From DATAFF01 sp044870245 (lineage in GTDB: Bacteria; Pseudomonadota; Alphaproteobacteria; Rhizobiales; Aestuariivirgaceae), in assembly GCA_044870245.1 (NCBI GenBank), contig JBIOYR010000016.1, positions 18,058 through 82,057 on the forward strand: a stretch of DNA of 64,000 nucleotides. The letters are read 5' to 3'. Position 1 is the first letter of the stretch, and every line of letters starts with the position of its first letter. This document shows positions 42,953 through 51,386 of the stretch, piece after piece. The position numbers and the translations under genes were made by a program. The notes under the pieces were generated by a model that was given only the letters and a program-made list of their open reading frames with translations, was not told where the DNA came from and made no database searches.

Positions 42953-43737
42953 TTCACCGGCACCGTGTAATTCAGCGGCAGCCGGCCGCCATCGGCATAG
43001 ATGGTCTGGCCGGTGATGTAGCTCGCATCGTCGGACGCAAGGAATGCAGCGACCGCGGCGATCTCCTCCGGCTCGCCGATGCGCCCGAGCGGTGTCCGCG
43101 ACAGGATCCTGGCGCGTGCCGCCTCGTCGGTCATAACGGTCCCGAGGATGCGCGTGTTGATCGAACCGGGACCGATGGCGTTCACCCTGATGCCATATTC
43201 GGCGAGCGACAGCGCCATCACCTTGGTGAGCTGATTGAGGCCGCCCTTGGACACCGAATAGGGGACCTGGTTGGCAATGGCGAAGACGGCGTTGACCGAG
43301 GACATGTTGATGACGCTGCCCGGCCGGCGCCCTGCCTTCACCTGTGCGACCATCTGCCGGGCAGCCGCCTGGGCCATCAGGAAGGCGCCCCGGAGATTGA
43401 CGCTGAGCACGGCATCGAAATCGGCCTCGGAGATCTCGAGGAAGTCGATGCCTTTGATGATGGCTGCGTTGTTGACGAGGATGTCGACCGCGCCGAAGGC
43501 ATCGACGGTGCGCTCGACAGTGGCCCTCACATCTGCGCTCTTGGCGACATCGCATTGGAGGAACACCGCCTCGTGACCGGCATCGCGCAGCCCATTGGCC
43601 ACTGCTTGGCCCTCGGCGCCGGTGATATCGGCGACCGCCACCTGGGCGCCATCGCGAGCGAAGCGCTCGGCACAGGCGCGGCCAATGCCGTTGCCGCCAC
43701 CGGTGATCAATGCAACGCGGCCTTCAAGCGATGTCAT
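42946..43737 (-). CDS. SDR-family oxidoreductase (FabG-like)
   Basis: 263 residues. VALITGGGNGIGRACAERFARDGAQVAVAD is the cofactor site, LVNNAAIIKG follows, and the catalytic Ser and YxxxK are in NMSSVNAV and PYSVSKGGLNQLTKVMA. AAGGAG sits 6 nt upstream of the chosen ATG; an upstream in-frame ATG overlapping the acyl-CoA synthetase stop is less likely. It follows the propionyl-CoA synthetase gene by about 26 bp on the same strand. The substrate is unknown (3-hydroxyacyl or hydroxy-acid are candidates by context). Confidence 0.9.
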   Translation of the reverse strand: MTSLEGRVALITGGGNGIGRACAERFARDGAQVAVADITGAEGQAVANGLRDAGHEAVFLQCDVAKSADVRATVERTVDAFGAVDILVNNAAIIKGIDFLEISEADFDAVLSVNLRGAFLMAQAAARQMVAQVKAGRRPGSVINMSSVNAVFAIANQVPYSVSKGGLNQLTKVMALSLAEYGIRVNAIGPGSINTRILGTVMTDEAARARILSRTPLGRIGEPEEIAAVAAFLASDDASYITGQTIYADGGRLPLNYTVPVKK

Positions 43738-43763
43738 GTCGTACTCCTTATCATTCTTGCAAC

Positions 43764-45668
43764 TCATCTCCGTATTATGCCGCGGGCGAGCATGGCTTCA
43801 GAGATTTCATCCAGGATAGCGGGGTCGTCGATGGTCGCCGGCAGCTTCCACGGCTCGCAATCGGCCATACGGCGCATGGTTCCGCGGAGGATCTTGCCGG
43901 ACCGGGTCTTGGGCAGCCGCTTGATGGTGATCACCGTCTTGAGCGCGGCGACGGCGCCGATCGCCTCGCGCACCCGCTGAACGCATTCAGCCTCGATCGC
44001 GCCGCTGTCGCGGGCGACGCCGGCCTTGAGCACGACAAGCCCGAGCGGCACCTGGCCCTTGATCGCATCGCCGACGCCGAGCACGGCACATTCGGCGACA
44101 TCGGGATGGGAGGCGAGCACCTCCTCCATGGCGCCCGTCGAGAGGCGGTGGCCGGCGACATTGATGATGTCGTCGGTGCGCGCCATGACGAAGAGGTAAC
44201 CATCTTCGTCGCGATAGCCGGCATCGGCGGTCTCGTAATAGCCGGGAAAACGCGACAGGTAGCTCTGGCGGAAGCGTTCGTCGGCGTGCCACAGAGTGGG
44301 CAGGCAGCCGGGCGGCAGCGGCAGCTTCACGACGATGGCGCCGAGCGTGCCGGGTGCCGTCGGGCGGCCGTCGTTGTCGAGAATGGCGATGTCATAGCCG
44401 GGCATCGGCACGCTCACCGAGCCATATTTGACCGGCAGCATGCCGAGCCCGACCGGATTGGCCGCCATCGCCCAGCCGCTCTCGGTCTGCCACCAATGGT
44501 CGATCACCGGCACCTTGAGCATCGCCTCGGCCCATTTGATGGTGTCGGTGTCGGCACGCTCGCCGGCGAGAAACAGGGTGCGGAATTGCGGCATCCGGTA
44601 GCGGGCAATCGCGGCGCCCTGCGGGTCCTCACGCTTGATGGCGCGAAAGGCGGTCGGCGCGGTGAACAGGGCGACGACACCATGCTCGGCGATGACACGC
44701 CAGAAGGCGCCGGCATCGGGCGTGCCCACTGGCTTGCCCTCATAGAGCACGCTCGCCGCGCCGGCGATCAGGGGCGCATAGACGATGTAGCTGTGGCCGA
44801 CCACCCAGCCGATGTCGGAGGCGGCCCAGAAGGTCTCGCCCGGGGCGATGGCATAGATGTTGGTCATGGTCCAGGCGAGGGCCACCAGGTGGCCGCCATT
44901 GTCGCGGACGATGCCTTTGGGCTGGCCGGTGGTTCCCGAGGTGTAGATGATATAAAGCGGATCAGTGGCGTCGACCGGGACACACGGCTCCTTGCGGCCA
45001 CGGCGCCGAGCGGCGGCCACGAGGCCGGCAAGGTCATGATCGCGGCCCGGCACGAGCGGTGCCTCGAGCTCCGGGCGTTGCAGGACGATCACCGATGAGA
45101 CCGACGCCTCGGCCTGTGCAAGTGCCTGGTCGAGCAGCGGCTTGTAGGCGATCACCCGCTGCGCCTCGATGCCACAGGAGGCGGTGACGATGATCTTGGG
45201 CCTGGCGTCGTTGATGCGGGTCATCAGCTCGGTTGCGGCAAAACCGCCGAACACCACCGAATGAATGGCGCCGAGCCGCGCCACGGCCAGCATGGCGATC
45301 ACCGCCTCCGGCACCATCGGCATGTAGATCAGGACGCGGTCGCCCTTGGCGGTGCCAAGATCGGCAAGAACGGCAGCGAAAGTCTCGACCTCGTCGAGCA
45401 GCGCGCGGTAGTTGTAGCGGCGCTTGCCGCCGGTGACCGGGGAGTCGTAGATCAGCGCGATCCGATCGCCATGACCTGCCGCGACGTGGCGATCGAGACA
45501 ATTCCAGGCGGTGTTGCACTGGGCACCGGCAAACCAGCGGTCGAGGCCATCGCGGCGGGTCAGCACCGCATCCCATGGCTTGAACCAGTCGATGGCAGAC
45601 GCCGCCTCGGCCCAGAACGCTTCAGGGTCGCGCTGCCACGCGGCGTAGACGTCATGATATCGGCTCAT
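43764..45668 (-). CDS. prpE: propionyl-CoA synthetase-like acyl-CoA synthetase
   Basis: 634 residues, adenylate-forming family of the ACS/PrpE length class. Core motifs: YTSGTTGQPKGIVRDNGGH, WWQTESGWAM, the hinge YLFVMARTDDIINVAGHRLSTGAMEEVL and the catalytic/acetylatable Lys in KTRSGKILRG (about 593). ASDIGWVVGHSYIVYAPLIAGAASVLYEGKPVGTPDAGAFWRVI is characteristic of PrpE rather than AcsA. It converts propionate, and perhaps butyrate or 3-hydroxypropionate, to the CoA ester. It is transcribed with the downstream SDR. Confidence 0.9.
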   Translation of the reverse strand: MSRYHDVYAAWQRDPEAFWAEAASAIDWFKPWDAVLTRRDGLDRWFAGAQCNTAWNCLDRHVAAGHGDRIALIYDSPVTGGKRRYNYRALLDEVETFAAVLADLGTAKGDRVLIYMPMVPEAVIAMLAVARLGAIHSVVFGGFAATELMTRINDARPKIIVTASCGIEAQRVIAYKPLLDQALAQAEASVSSVIVLQRPELEAPLVPGRDHDLAGLVAAARRRGRKEPCVPVDATDPLYIIYTSGTTGQPKGIVRDNGGHLVALAWTMTNIYAIAPGETFWAASDIGWVVGHSYIVYAPLIAGAASVLYEGKPVGTPDAGAFWRVIAEHGVVALFTAPTAFRAIKREDPQGAAIARYRMPQFRTLFLAGERADTDTIKWAEAMLKVPVIDHWWQTESGWAMAANPVGLGMLPVKYGSVSVPMPGYDIAILDNDGRPTAPGTLGAIVVKLPLPPGCLPTLWHADERFRQSYLSRFPGYYETADAGYRDEDGYLFVMARTDDIINVAGHRLSTGAMEEVLASHPDVAECAVLGVGDAIKGQVPLGLVVLKAGVARDSGAIEAECVQRVREAIGAVAALKTVITIKRLPKTRSGKILRGTMRRMADCEPWKLPATIDDPAILDEISEAMLARGIIRR

Positions 45669-45778
45669 TGTCGCAGCTTTCGCTCTTTACCTCATTGTTG
45701 GCACGGACGGTCGCCTGCGGGCAACTTCCGCGACAGCCATGGTTGTGCGCGGGGGGTCATAGGATTAAGGGTATCGGA

Positions 45779-46996
45779 ATGGTCACCCTGTCCCATCCCG
45801 GCCGCGAGCACCGGGTCGACTTTCTGCGCGGCGTCGCGCTCCTGATCATCTTCGTCAATCACATTCCCGGCAATGCGCTGTCGCATCTCACGCCGGTCAA
45901 TTACGGCTTCTCCGATGCCGCGGAGATTTTCGTCACGCTCGCCGGGTTCGCGGCGGCGCAGGCCTATTTTCCGGCATTCGCCAAGGGCGAGCGGTTCGCG
46001 GCGACCTTGAAGAGCTGGCGACGCGCCTGGCTTCTTTACCTCTGCCATATCGCCTCGACGATCGCCTGCGTCGCGATCCTCGCCGCCGCGGCGATCATGT
46101 TCGCCAAGCCCGGTTATCTCGCCGACACGATCGAGCCGCTCTATATCGATATCGCGCCGCTGTTCGCCGAGCCGGCACGCGGCTATATCGGCATCGCAAC
46201 ACTCGGTCATCAGCTCGGTTATTTCAACATCCTGCCGATGTACATGGTGCTGCTGTTCGCCATGCCGGCGATCATGGCGCTGGCGCTCAACGGCATGGTG
46301 CCGCTGCTCACCGCCTCGGTCGCGCTGTGGATCGCCGCCGGCACCTTCGCCATCGACTTTCCCAATTATCCGACACATGGCGGCTGGTACTTCAATCCCT
46401 TCGCCTGGCAGATCCTGCTGGTGGGCGGCTTCGCTCTTGGCATGGCATGGCGCCAGCAGCTCAGCGTCAAGCTGCCGGCCTGGCTGGTGGCGATTGCGGT
46501 CGGCTATGTCATCCTGGCCGCCATCGTCAGGACGCAGGAGCTTTGGGCCTATTTCCCGGCGCTGCCGCTACCGCCGCTCATTTGGGGGTTCGAGAAGGGT
46601 TATGTGGCATTGCCGCGGCTCCTGCATGGGATGGCGCTCCTCGTCATCCTGATGGGCACGCCGCTGTGGGCGCTCCTCGAGAGGATCCCGCCGGGCTCGC
46701 CATTCCATGCCATGGGCCGCAATGCATTGGCGGTGTTCTGCTGGGGATCGATCCTGTGCGTCGTTGCAACCGTCGCCCGCTTCGAGATCGGCGGCGGCAT
46801 CATCCTCGACCTCGTCATCGTGGCGGCGCATTTCGTGATCATCGCCAGTTTCGCCATGGTCCTTGACCGCGTCCGTCACGTCCGATCGCCGAAGAGCATC
46901 GAGCCGATGGGGACGAAAAAAGACGATAGCAGCATGCTGCAGCGCGACCAGATGTCGAAAAATGCGCTTCGGGAACTTCGCATCAGGGGAGGATAA
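45779..46996 (+). CDS. OpgC-domain membrane acyltransferase-like protein
   Basis: 405 residues with about ten transmembrane helices. HRVDFLRGVALLIIFVNHIPGNALSHLTPVNYGFSDAAEIFVTLAGFAAA is the OpgC_C signature (osmoregulated periplasmic glucan succinylation family, acyltransferase-3-like). ATG with AAGGG 7 nt upstream is chosen over an earlier in-frame start that overlaps the divergent prpE start. The C-terminus is a charged cytosolic tail, ending 2 bp before the next gene, an acyl-CoA synthetase. Confidence 0.87.
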   Translation: MVTLSHPGREHRVDFLRGVALLIIFVNHIPGNALSHLTPVNYGFSDAAEIFVTLAGFAAAQAYFPAFAKGERFAATLKSWRRAWLLYLCHIASTIACVAILAAAAIMFAKPGYLADTIEPLYIDIAPLFAEPARGYIGIATLGHQLGYFNILPMYMVLLFAMPAIMALALNGMVPLLTASVALWIAAGTFAIDFPNYPTHGGWYFNPFAWQILLVGGFALGMAWRQQLSVKLPAWLVAIAVGYVILAAIVRTQELWAYFPALPLPPLIWGFEKGYVALPRLLHGMALLVILMGTPLWALLERIPPGSPFHAMGRNALAVFCWGSILCVVATVARFEIGGGIILDLVIVAAHFVIIASFAMVLDRVRHVRSPKSIEPMGTKKDDSSMLQRDQMSKNALRELRIRGG

Positions 46997-46998
46997 TC

Positions 46999-48627
46999 AT
47001 GACAACTGCTTATGATATCGACCTGGACAAAACCGGCGCGAATTATCAACCGCTGACGCCGCTGACCTTTCTCGAGCGCTCCGCCAAGGTCTATCCCGAC
47101 CATACGGCGATCATCCATGGGTCGCTCCGGCGCAACTACCGTTCGTTCTATGCACGCTCGCGGCAACTGGCATCGGCGCTCGTCAGGCGCGGCATCGGCA
47201 AGGGCGACACCGTTTCGGTTCTGCTCGCCAATGCGCCGCCAATGCTCGAATGCCATTACGGGGTGCCGATGGCGGGTGCGGTGCTCAACACGCTCAACAC
47301 CCGCCTCGATGCCGCGGTCATCGCCTTCTCGCTGGATCATGCCGCGAGCAAGCTCTTCATCGTCGATCGCGAGTTCTCGAGCGTCGCGGCAAAGGCGCTG
47401 ACGATGACGCGGTCGGCAAAACCGATCGTGATCCATGCCGATGAGCGCGAGTTCGAAGTTCAGGGCGAGCTGATCGGCGAGATCGATTACGAGGATTTCC
47501 TGCGCAGCGGCGATCCCGATTACGACTGGCCGATGCCGGATGACGAATGGAACGCGATCTCGCTCAACTACACGTCGGGAACCACAGGCGACCCCAAGGG
47601 CGTGGTGTATCACCATCGCGGCGCTTATCTCCTGGCGCAGGGCAATGTCATCACGGCAGCGATGAAGAAGCATCCGGTCTATTTGTGGACATTGCCGATG
47701 TTCCACTGCAATGGCTGGTGCTTTCCCTGGACGATGTCGGTGATCGGCGGCACGCATGTGTGCCTGCGTTGGGTCCGCACCAAGGCGATCTGGCAGGCGC
47801 TTGCCGAGCATCGGGTGACGCATCTTTGCGGCGCGCCGATCGTGATGTCGACCATTCTTGGCGCGCCGGCGCAGGACAAGCGGCCGCTCAGCCTCGCGGT
47901 CGAGTTCTTCACGGCGGCGGCGCCACCGCCCGAGGCGGTGCTGGCGGCGATGGCGGAGGCAGGCTTCAACGTCACCCATCTCTACGGGCTGACCGAGACC
48001 TATGGGCCGGCGGTGGTCAATGACTGGAAGGAAGACTGGTCGAGCCTCGCCTCGCCTGAGCGGGCAGCGCTCAAGGCGCGCCAAGGCGTGCGCTATTGCG
48101 CTCTCGAGGATCTGGCGGTGCTCGAGCCCGAGACCATGGAGCGGGTGCCGGCGGACGGCGCGACAATGGGCGAAGTGATGTTCCGCGGCAATGTGGTGAT
48201 GAAGGGCTATCTCAAAAACAGGACCGCGACCGAGGCGGCGTTCCGGGGCGGCTGGTTCCATTCCGGCGATCTCGGGGTGCTGCATCCCGATGGCTATATC
48301 CAGCTCAAGGACCGCTCCAAGGACATCATCATCTCGGGCGGCGAGAACATCTCATCGATCGAGGTCGAGGATGCGCTTTACAAGCACCCGGCGGTCGCCA
48401 CGGCCGCAGTGGTGGCCAAGCCCGACGAGAAATGGGGCGAGTGTCCCTGCGCCTTCATCGAGCTCAAGGCGGGTGCTACGGCGAGCGCCGAGGAGCTCAT
48501 CGAATGGTGCCGTGAGCGGCTCGCCCGGTTCAAGGTGCCACGGCATGTGGTGTTCGCCGAGCTGCCGAAGACCTCGACGGGCAAGATCCAGAAGTTCCGC
48601 TTGCGCGAGATGGCAAAGGCCGTGTGA
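46999..48627 (+). CDS. acyl-CoA synthetase (AMP-forming, medium/long chain or DmdB-like)
   Basis: 542 residues. LNYTSGTTGDPKGVVYHHRGAYL (P-loop), the GLTETYGP acyl-adenylate motif, WFHSGDLGVLHPDGYIQLKDRSKDIIISGGENISSIEVE hinge and the Lys of TSTGKIQKFRLRE are all intact. LPMFHCNGWCFPWTMSVIGGTHVCLRWV is the pattern seen in the DmdB/3-methylmercaptopropionyl-CoA ligase and medium-chain groups, so precise substrate assignment is not possible. Two bp after the OpgC-like gene; possibly one operon. Confidence 0.92.
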   Translation: MTTAYDIDLDKTGANYQPLTPLTFLERSAKVYPDHTAIIHGSLRRNYRSFYARSRQLASALVRRGIGKGDTVSVLLANAPPMLECHYGVPMAGAVLNTLNTRLDAAVIAFSLDHAASKLFIVDREFSSVAAKALTMTRSAKPIVIHADEREFEVQGELIGEIDYEDFLRSGDPDYDWPMPDDEWNAISLNYTSGTTGDPKGVVYHHRGAYLLAQGNVITAAMKKHPVYLWTLPMFHCNGWCFPWTMSVIGGTHVCLRWVRTKAIWQALAEHRVTHLCGAPIVMSTILGAPAQDKRPLSLAVEFFTAAAPPPEAVLAAMAEAGFNVTHLYGLTETYGPAVVNDWKEDWSSLASPERAALKARQGVRYCALEDLAVLEPETMERVPADGATMGEVMFRGNVVMKGYLKNRTATEAAFRGGWFHSGDLGVLHPDGYIQLKDRSKDIIISGGENISSIEVEDALYKHPAVATAAVVAKPDEKWGECPCAFIELKAGATASAEELIEWCRERLARFKVPRHVVFAELPKTSTGKIQKFRLREMAKAV

Positions 48628-48745
48628 GGCGGCGGATGGTCGCGGACTTGGTTAACGCGCCTTGAAAATGCACACGCCGCCGGATGGGGACCAGCGGCGC
48701 ATCAGCAGGGACCTCGGTGCAGCAAATGCACCTGTCGCCTTTCGG

Positions 48746-48925
48746 TCAGTGTCGCGAGAGCTGCGACTCCAAGCGAATCATTTCATCCTTAAGCTTCAGC
48801 TTCTTTCGCTTCAGTTCCGCGATCTCCTGGTCGGACGAGCTTGGGTGCGAAAGCGCATCCTGAAGTTCGCTCTCCAGAGCCTTGTGCTTGGCTGCGAGTT
48901 CGCTCAGATGCGATTGAAGTGACAT
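48746..48925 (-). CDS. DUF465 (YdcH-like) small protein
   Basis: 59 residues: MSLQSHLSELAAKHKALESELQDALSHPSSSDQEIAELKRKKLKLKDEMIRLE, the DUF465 helical hairpin. GGAGG lies 7 nt upstream of the ATG, which settles the start against the longer open frame. Divergent from another DUF465 gene 178 bp away. The function of these ribosome-abundant small proteins is unknown. Confidence 0.88.
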   Translation of the reverse strand: MSLQSHLSELAAKHKALESELQDALSHPSSSDQEIAELKRKKLKLKDEMIRLESQLSRH

Positions 48926-49103
48926 CAGGTTTCCTCCACGATGGATGACCCACGGATCAACTGTGACACATCCGCAACGAAATGTCGAACGTGCCGTGAC
49001 GAACCCGACCTTAGCGTGCAACCTTGCGACAAAATCGCGAGAAGGTTCTTGATTCGGCTGTCGTCCGTCACGACAATGACGGAACATAGCGAGTGAAAGC
49101 GCC

Positions 49104-49319
49104 ATGAATGTGCCGCTGGAACTTACCCCGGATGAGCTGCGCGCAAAAATCGCTGGATTGAAGCAGCACCATCGCGATCTCGACGCTGCGATCGAGTCGC
49201 TCGAGCGCTCCGGCATTGCCGATCAGCTGCAGCTCAGGCGCCTGAAGAAGCAGAAATTAACCTTAAAGGACCAGATCACGCTGCTGGAGAGCCAGCTGCT
49301 CCCTGATATCATCGCGTAA
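49104..49319 (+). CDS. DUF465-like small protein
   Basis: 71 residues: LTPDELRAKIAGLKQHHRDLDAAIESLERSGIADQLQLRRLKKQKLTLKDQITLLE, again the DUF465 pattern (HRDLD.AI, LQ..RLKK.KL.LKD.I). It is a paralogue of the divergent gene at 48.8 kb and lies 80 bp upstream of purE. Confidence 0.87.
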   Translation: MNVPLELTPDELRAKIAGLKQHHRDLDAAIESLERSGIADQLQLRRLKKQKLTLKDQITLLESQLLPDIIA

Positions 49320-49399
49320 TTTCAGCGCGTTAATCGGATGCCTGATTGCATCGCATCGGCCACAACCTATAATCCATAGGCTTGCGAAGGGAGTTCATC

Positions 49400-49900
49400 T
49401 TGACCACCGAGCAAGCCGTGCCGATCGCCATCATCATGGGCAGCCAGTCGGACTGGCAGACCATGCGCCACGCCGCCAGCCTCTTGAGCGAGCTTGCGAT
49501 CCCGCATGAGGCGCGCATCATCTCGGCGCATCGCACGCCGGATCGGCTCTATGATTTCGCCAAGAATGCGGCAGCGCAGGGTTTCCGCGTGATCATCGCC
49601 GGCGCCGGCGGAGCAGCGCATCTCCCCGGCATGACGGCAGCGCTCACCTCGCTTCCGGTTCTCGGGGTGCCGATGGAGACCCAGACATTCGGCGGCAAGG
49701 ACAGCCTGCTGTCGATCGTCCAGATGCCGGCCGGGGTGCCAGTCGGGACGCTCGCGGTCGGCAAGGCCGGAGCGGTCAATGCGGCACTGCTGGCGGCGCG
49801 CATCCTGGCGCTCGGCGATGCCGCCCTCGCCGAGCGGCTGGCAAATTGGTCGGGGCAGCAGACGGGTGCGGTGGGGCTCAGGCCGGATGATGAATTCTGA
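49400..49900 (+). CDS. purE: N5-carboxyaminoimidazole ribonucleotide mutase
   Basis: 166 residues. IMGSQSDWQTMRHAASLL at the N-terminus, the ISAHRTPDRLYDFA active-site His, and AGAGGAAHLPGM plus PVLGVPMETQTFGGKDSLLSIVQMPAGVPVGTLAVGKAGA identify class I PurE, which isomerises N5-CAIR to CAIR in purine synthesis. The TTG start is supported by AAGGGAG six nt upstream. Overlaps purK by 11 bp. Confidence 0.97.
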   Translation: MTTEQAVPIAIIMGSQSDWQTMRHAASLLSELAIPHEARIISAHRTPDRLYDFAKNAAAQGFRVIIAGAGGAAHLPGMTAALTSLPVLGVPMETQTFGGKDSLLSIVQMPAGVPVGTLAVGKAGAVNAALLAARILALGDAALAERLANWSGQQTGAVGLRPDDEF

Positions 49901-50981
49901 AATGCCGCTCAAGCCCGGCGCCGTGATCGGGATTCTCGGCGGCGGGCAGCTCGGCCGCATGCTGGCGCTGGCGGCGGCGCGCCTTGGTTTTCGGTGCCAT
50001 ATCTACGCGCCAAAGGGCGACAACCCGGCATTCGAGGTCGCGCATCAGGCGACCGAGGCGGCCTATGACGACAGTTCGGCGCTCGCCGCCTTCGCCCGCT
50101 CGGTCGCGGTCGCGACCTATGAGTTCGAGAATGTTCCGGTCGATGCGGCAAAGGCGGTGGCAGCGCTTTCTTCACTTGCGCCAGGCGCCAATGTCCTCGA
50201 GGTCACCCAGGATCGTTTGCTGGAGAAAAGCTTCGTGCGCGACCGCGGCCTCGGGGTCGCAAACTTCCTGCCGGTGTCATCCGCCGAGGCGCTCGAGCTG
50301 GCGCTGGCGCAGATCGGCCGGCCGGCGGTCCTGAAGTCGCGGCGGATGGGCTATGACGGCAAGGGCCAGGCGGTGATCAGGTCGGGCGATGATCCCGGGC
50401 AGGCGTTTCGGAGCATTGGCGGGGTTCCGGCAATCCTCGAAGCCTTTGTTCCTTTCGCGGCCGAGATCTCGGTCATTGCGGCGCGGGGGCGCAACGGCTC
50501 CCTTGCGGCTTATGACGTTCCGCAGAACCATCACCGCGGCGGCATATTGCGAAGCTCGGTGGTGCCGGCGGCGATCAGTGCCGCGACGGCAGACGCTGCC
50601 AAGGCGATGGCGATGCGGCTGATGGCGGAGCTCGATTATGTGGGGGTGATGGCAACGGAGATGTTCCTGGTCGATGATCAGGGGCGCGACCTGCTGCTGG
50701 TCAACGAGATCGCCCCCAGGGTCCACAATTCCGGCCATTGGACGATCGATGCCTGCACGGTCTCGCAGTTCGAGCAGCACATTCGCGCGATTGCCGGCTG
50801 GCCGCTCGGCAATCCGGCCCGCCACAGCGATGCCGTCATGGAGAATCTGATCGGTGAGGAGGTCGAGCGCTGGCCGGCGCTCCTGGCCGAACCCCGGCTG
50901 GCGCTCCACCTCTACGGCAAATCCGAGACACGGCGGGGAAGAAAAATGGGGCATTTTACGCGCCTTATATGCAGCGTATGA
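49890..50981 (+). CDS. purK: N5-carboxyaminoimidazole ribonucleotide synthase
   Basis: 363 residues, ATP-grasp family. IGILGGGQLGRMLALAAARLGFRCHIYAP, ATYEFENVPVDAA, LKSRRMGYDGKGQAVI, EISVIAARGRNGS and NEIAPRVHNSGHWTIDAC mark PurK. It supplies N5-CAIR to PurE. The start lies in the end of purE; an ATG four codons later is an alternative. No terminator is seen before rpsU. Confidence 0.97.
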   Translation: MNSEMPLKPGAVIGILGGGQLGRMLALAAARLGFRCHIYAPKGDNPAFEVAHQATEAAYDDSSALAAFARSVAVATYEFENVPVDAAKAVAALSSLAPGANVLEVTQDRLLEKSFVRDRGLGVANFLPVSSAEALELALAQIGRPAVLKSRRMGYDGKGQAVIRSGDDPGQAFRSIGGVPAILEAFVPFAAEISVIAARGRNGSLAAYDVPQNHHRGGILRSSVVPAAISAATADAAKAMAMRLMAELDYVGVMATEMFLVDDQGRDLLLVNEIAPRVHNSGHWTIDACTVSQFEQHIRAIAGWPLGNPARHSDAVMENLIGEEVERWPALLAEPRLALHLYGKSETRRGRKMGHFTRLICSV

Positions 50982-50983
50982 CA

Positions 50984-50996
50984 TGTCCAGTGGACA
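50984..50996. promoter_or_regulatory. 13-bp perfect palindrome TGTCCA-G-TGGACA
   Basis: It lies 2 bp after the purK stop and 141 bp before rpsU, followed by AAAAGGGG. It could be an operator for rpsU or part of a weak terminator; there is no T-run. The rest of the 156-bp interval shows no feature I can name. Confidence 0.35.
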
Positions 50997-51137
50997 AAAG
51001 GGGACGATTCTGGTATCAGCGGCACAGGATTCGGGGGCGGCTTCGGCCGCTCTCGTGGTCTGTGCGCCTCGAAGAAGGCAGCAGGCCATGCCAGGAATAT
51101 CGAACATCACAGGTCCAACACGCGAGGTCATAGGCTC

Positions 51138-51386
51138 GTGCAGGTTATCGTTCGCGACAACAACGTCGATCAGGCGCTCAAGGCCCTCAAGAAAAAGATG
51201 CAGCGCGAGGGCATCTTCCGCGAGATGAAGCTCCGCGGTCATTATGAAAAACCATCCGAGAAGCGGGCGCGCGAGAAAGCAGAAGCGATCCGCCGGGCCC
51301 GCAAGCTGGCACGCAAGCGTGCCCAGCGCGAGAGCGGCGTGCCCCAGAAGCCGGCGGCAGCCCGCCCGGCGGCACCGCCGCGGTAA
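51138..51386 (+). CDS. rpsU: 30S ribosomal protein S21
   Basis: 82 residues: MQVIVRDNNVDQALKALKKKMQREGIFREMKLRGHYEKPSEKRAREKAEAIRRARK is bS21, with an extended Ala/Pro-rich C-terminus as usual in alphaproteobacteria. The start is GTG. The stop abuts the stop of the convergent pntB without any gap. Confidence 0.96.
   Translation: MQVIVRDNNVDQALKALKKKMQREGIFREMKLRGHYEKPSEKRAREKAEAIRRARKLARKRAQRESGVPQKPAAARPAAPPR

Noticed and set aside
43710..45098. 462-codon plus-strand frame opposite prpE
   Set aside because: Antisense to a full acyl-CoA synthetase with intact motifs.
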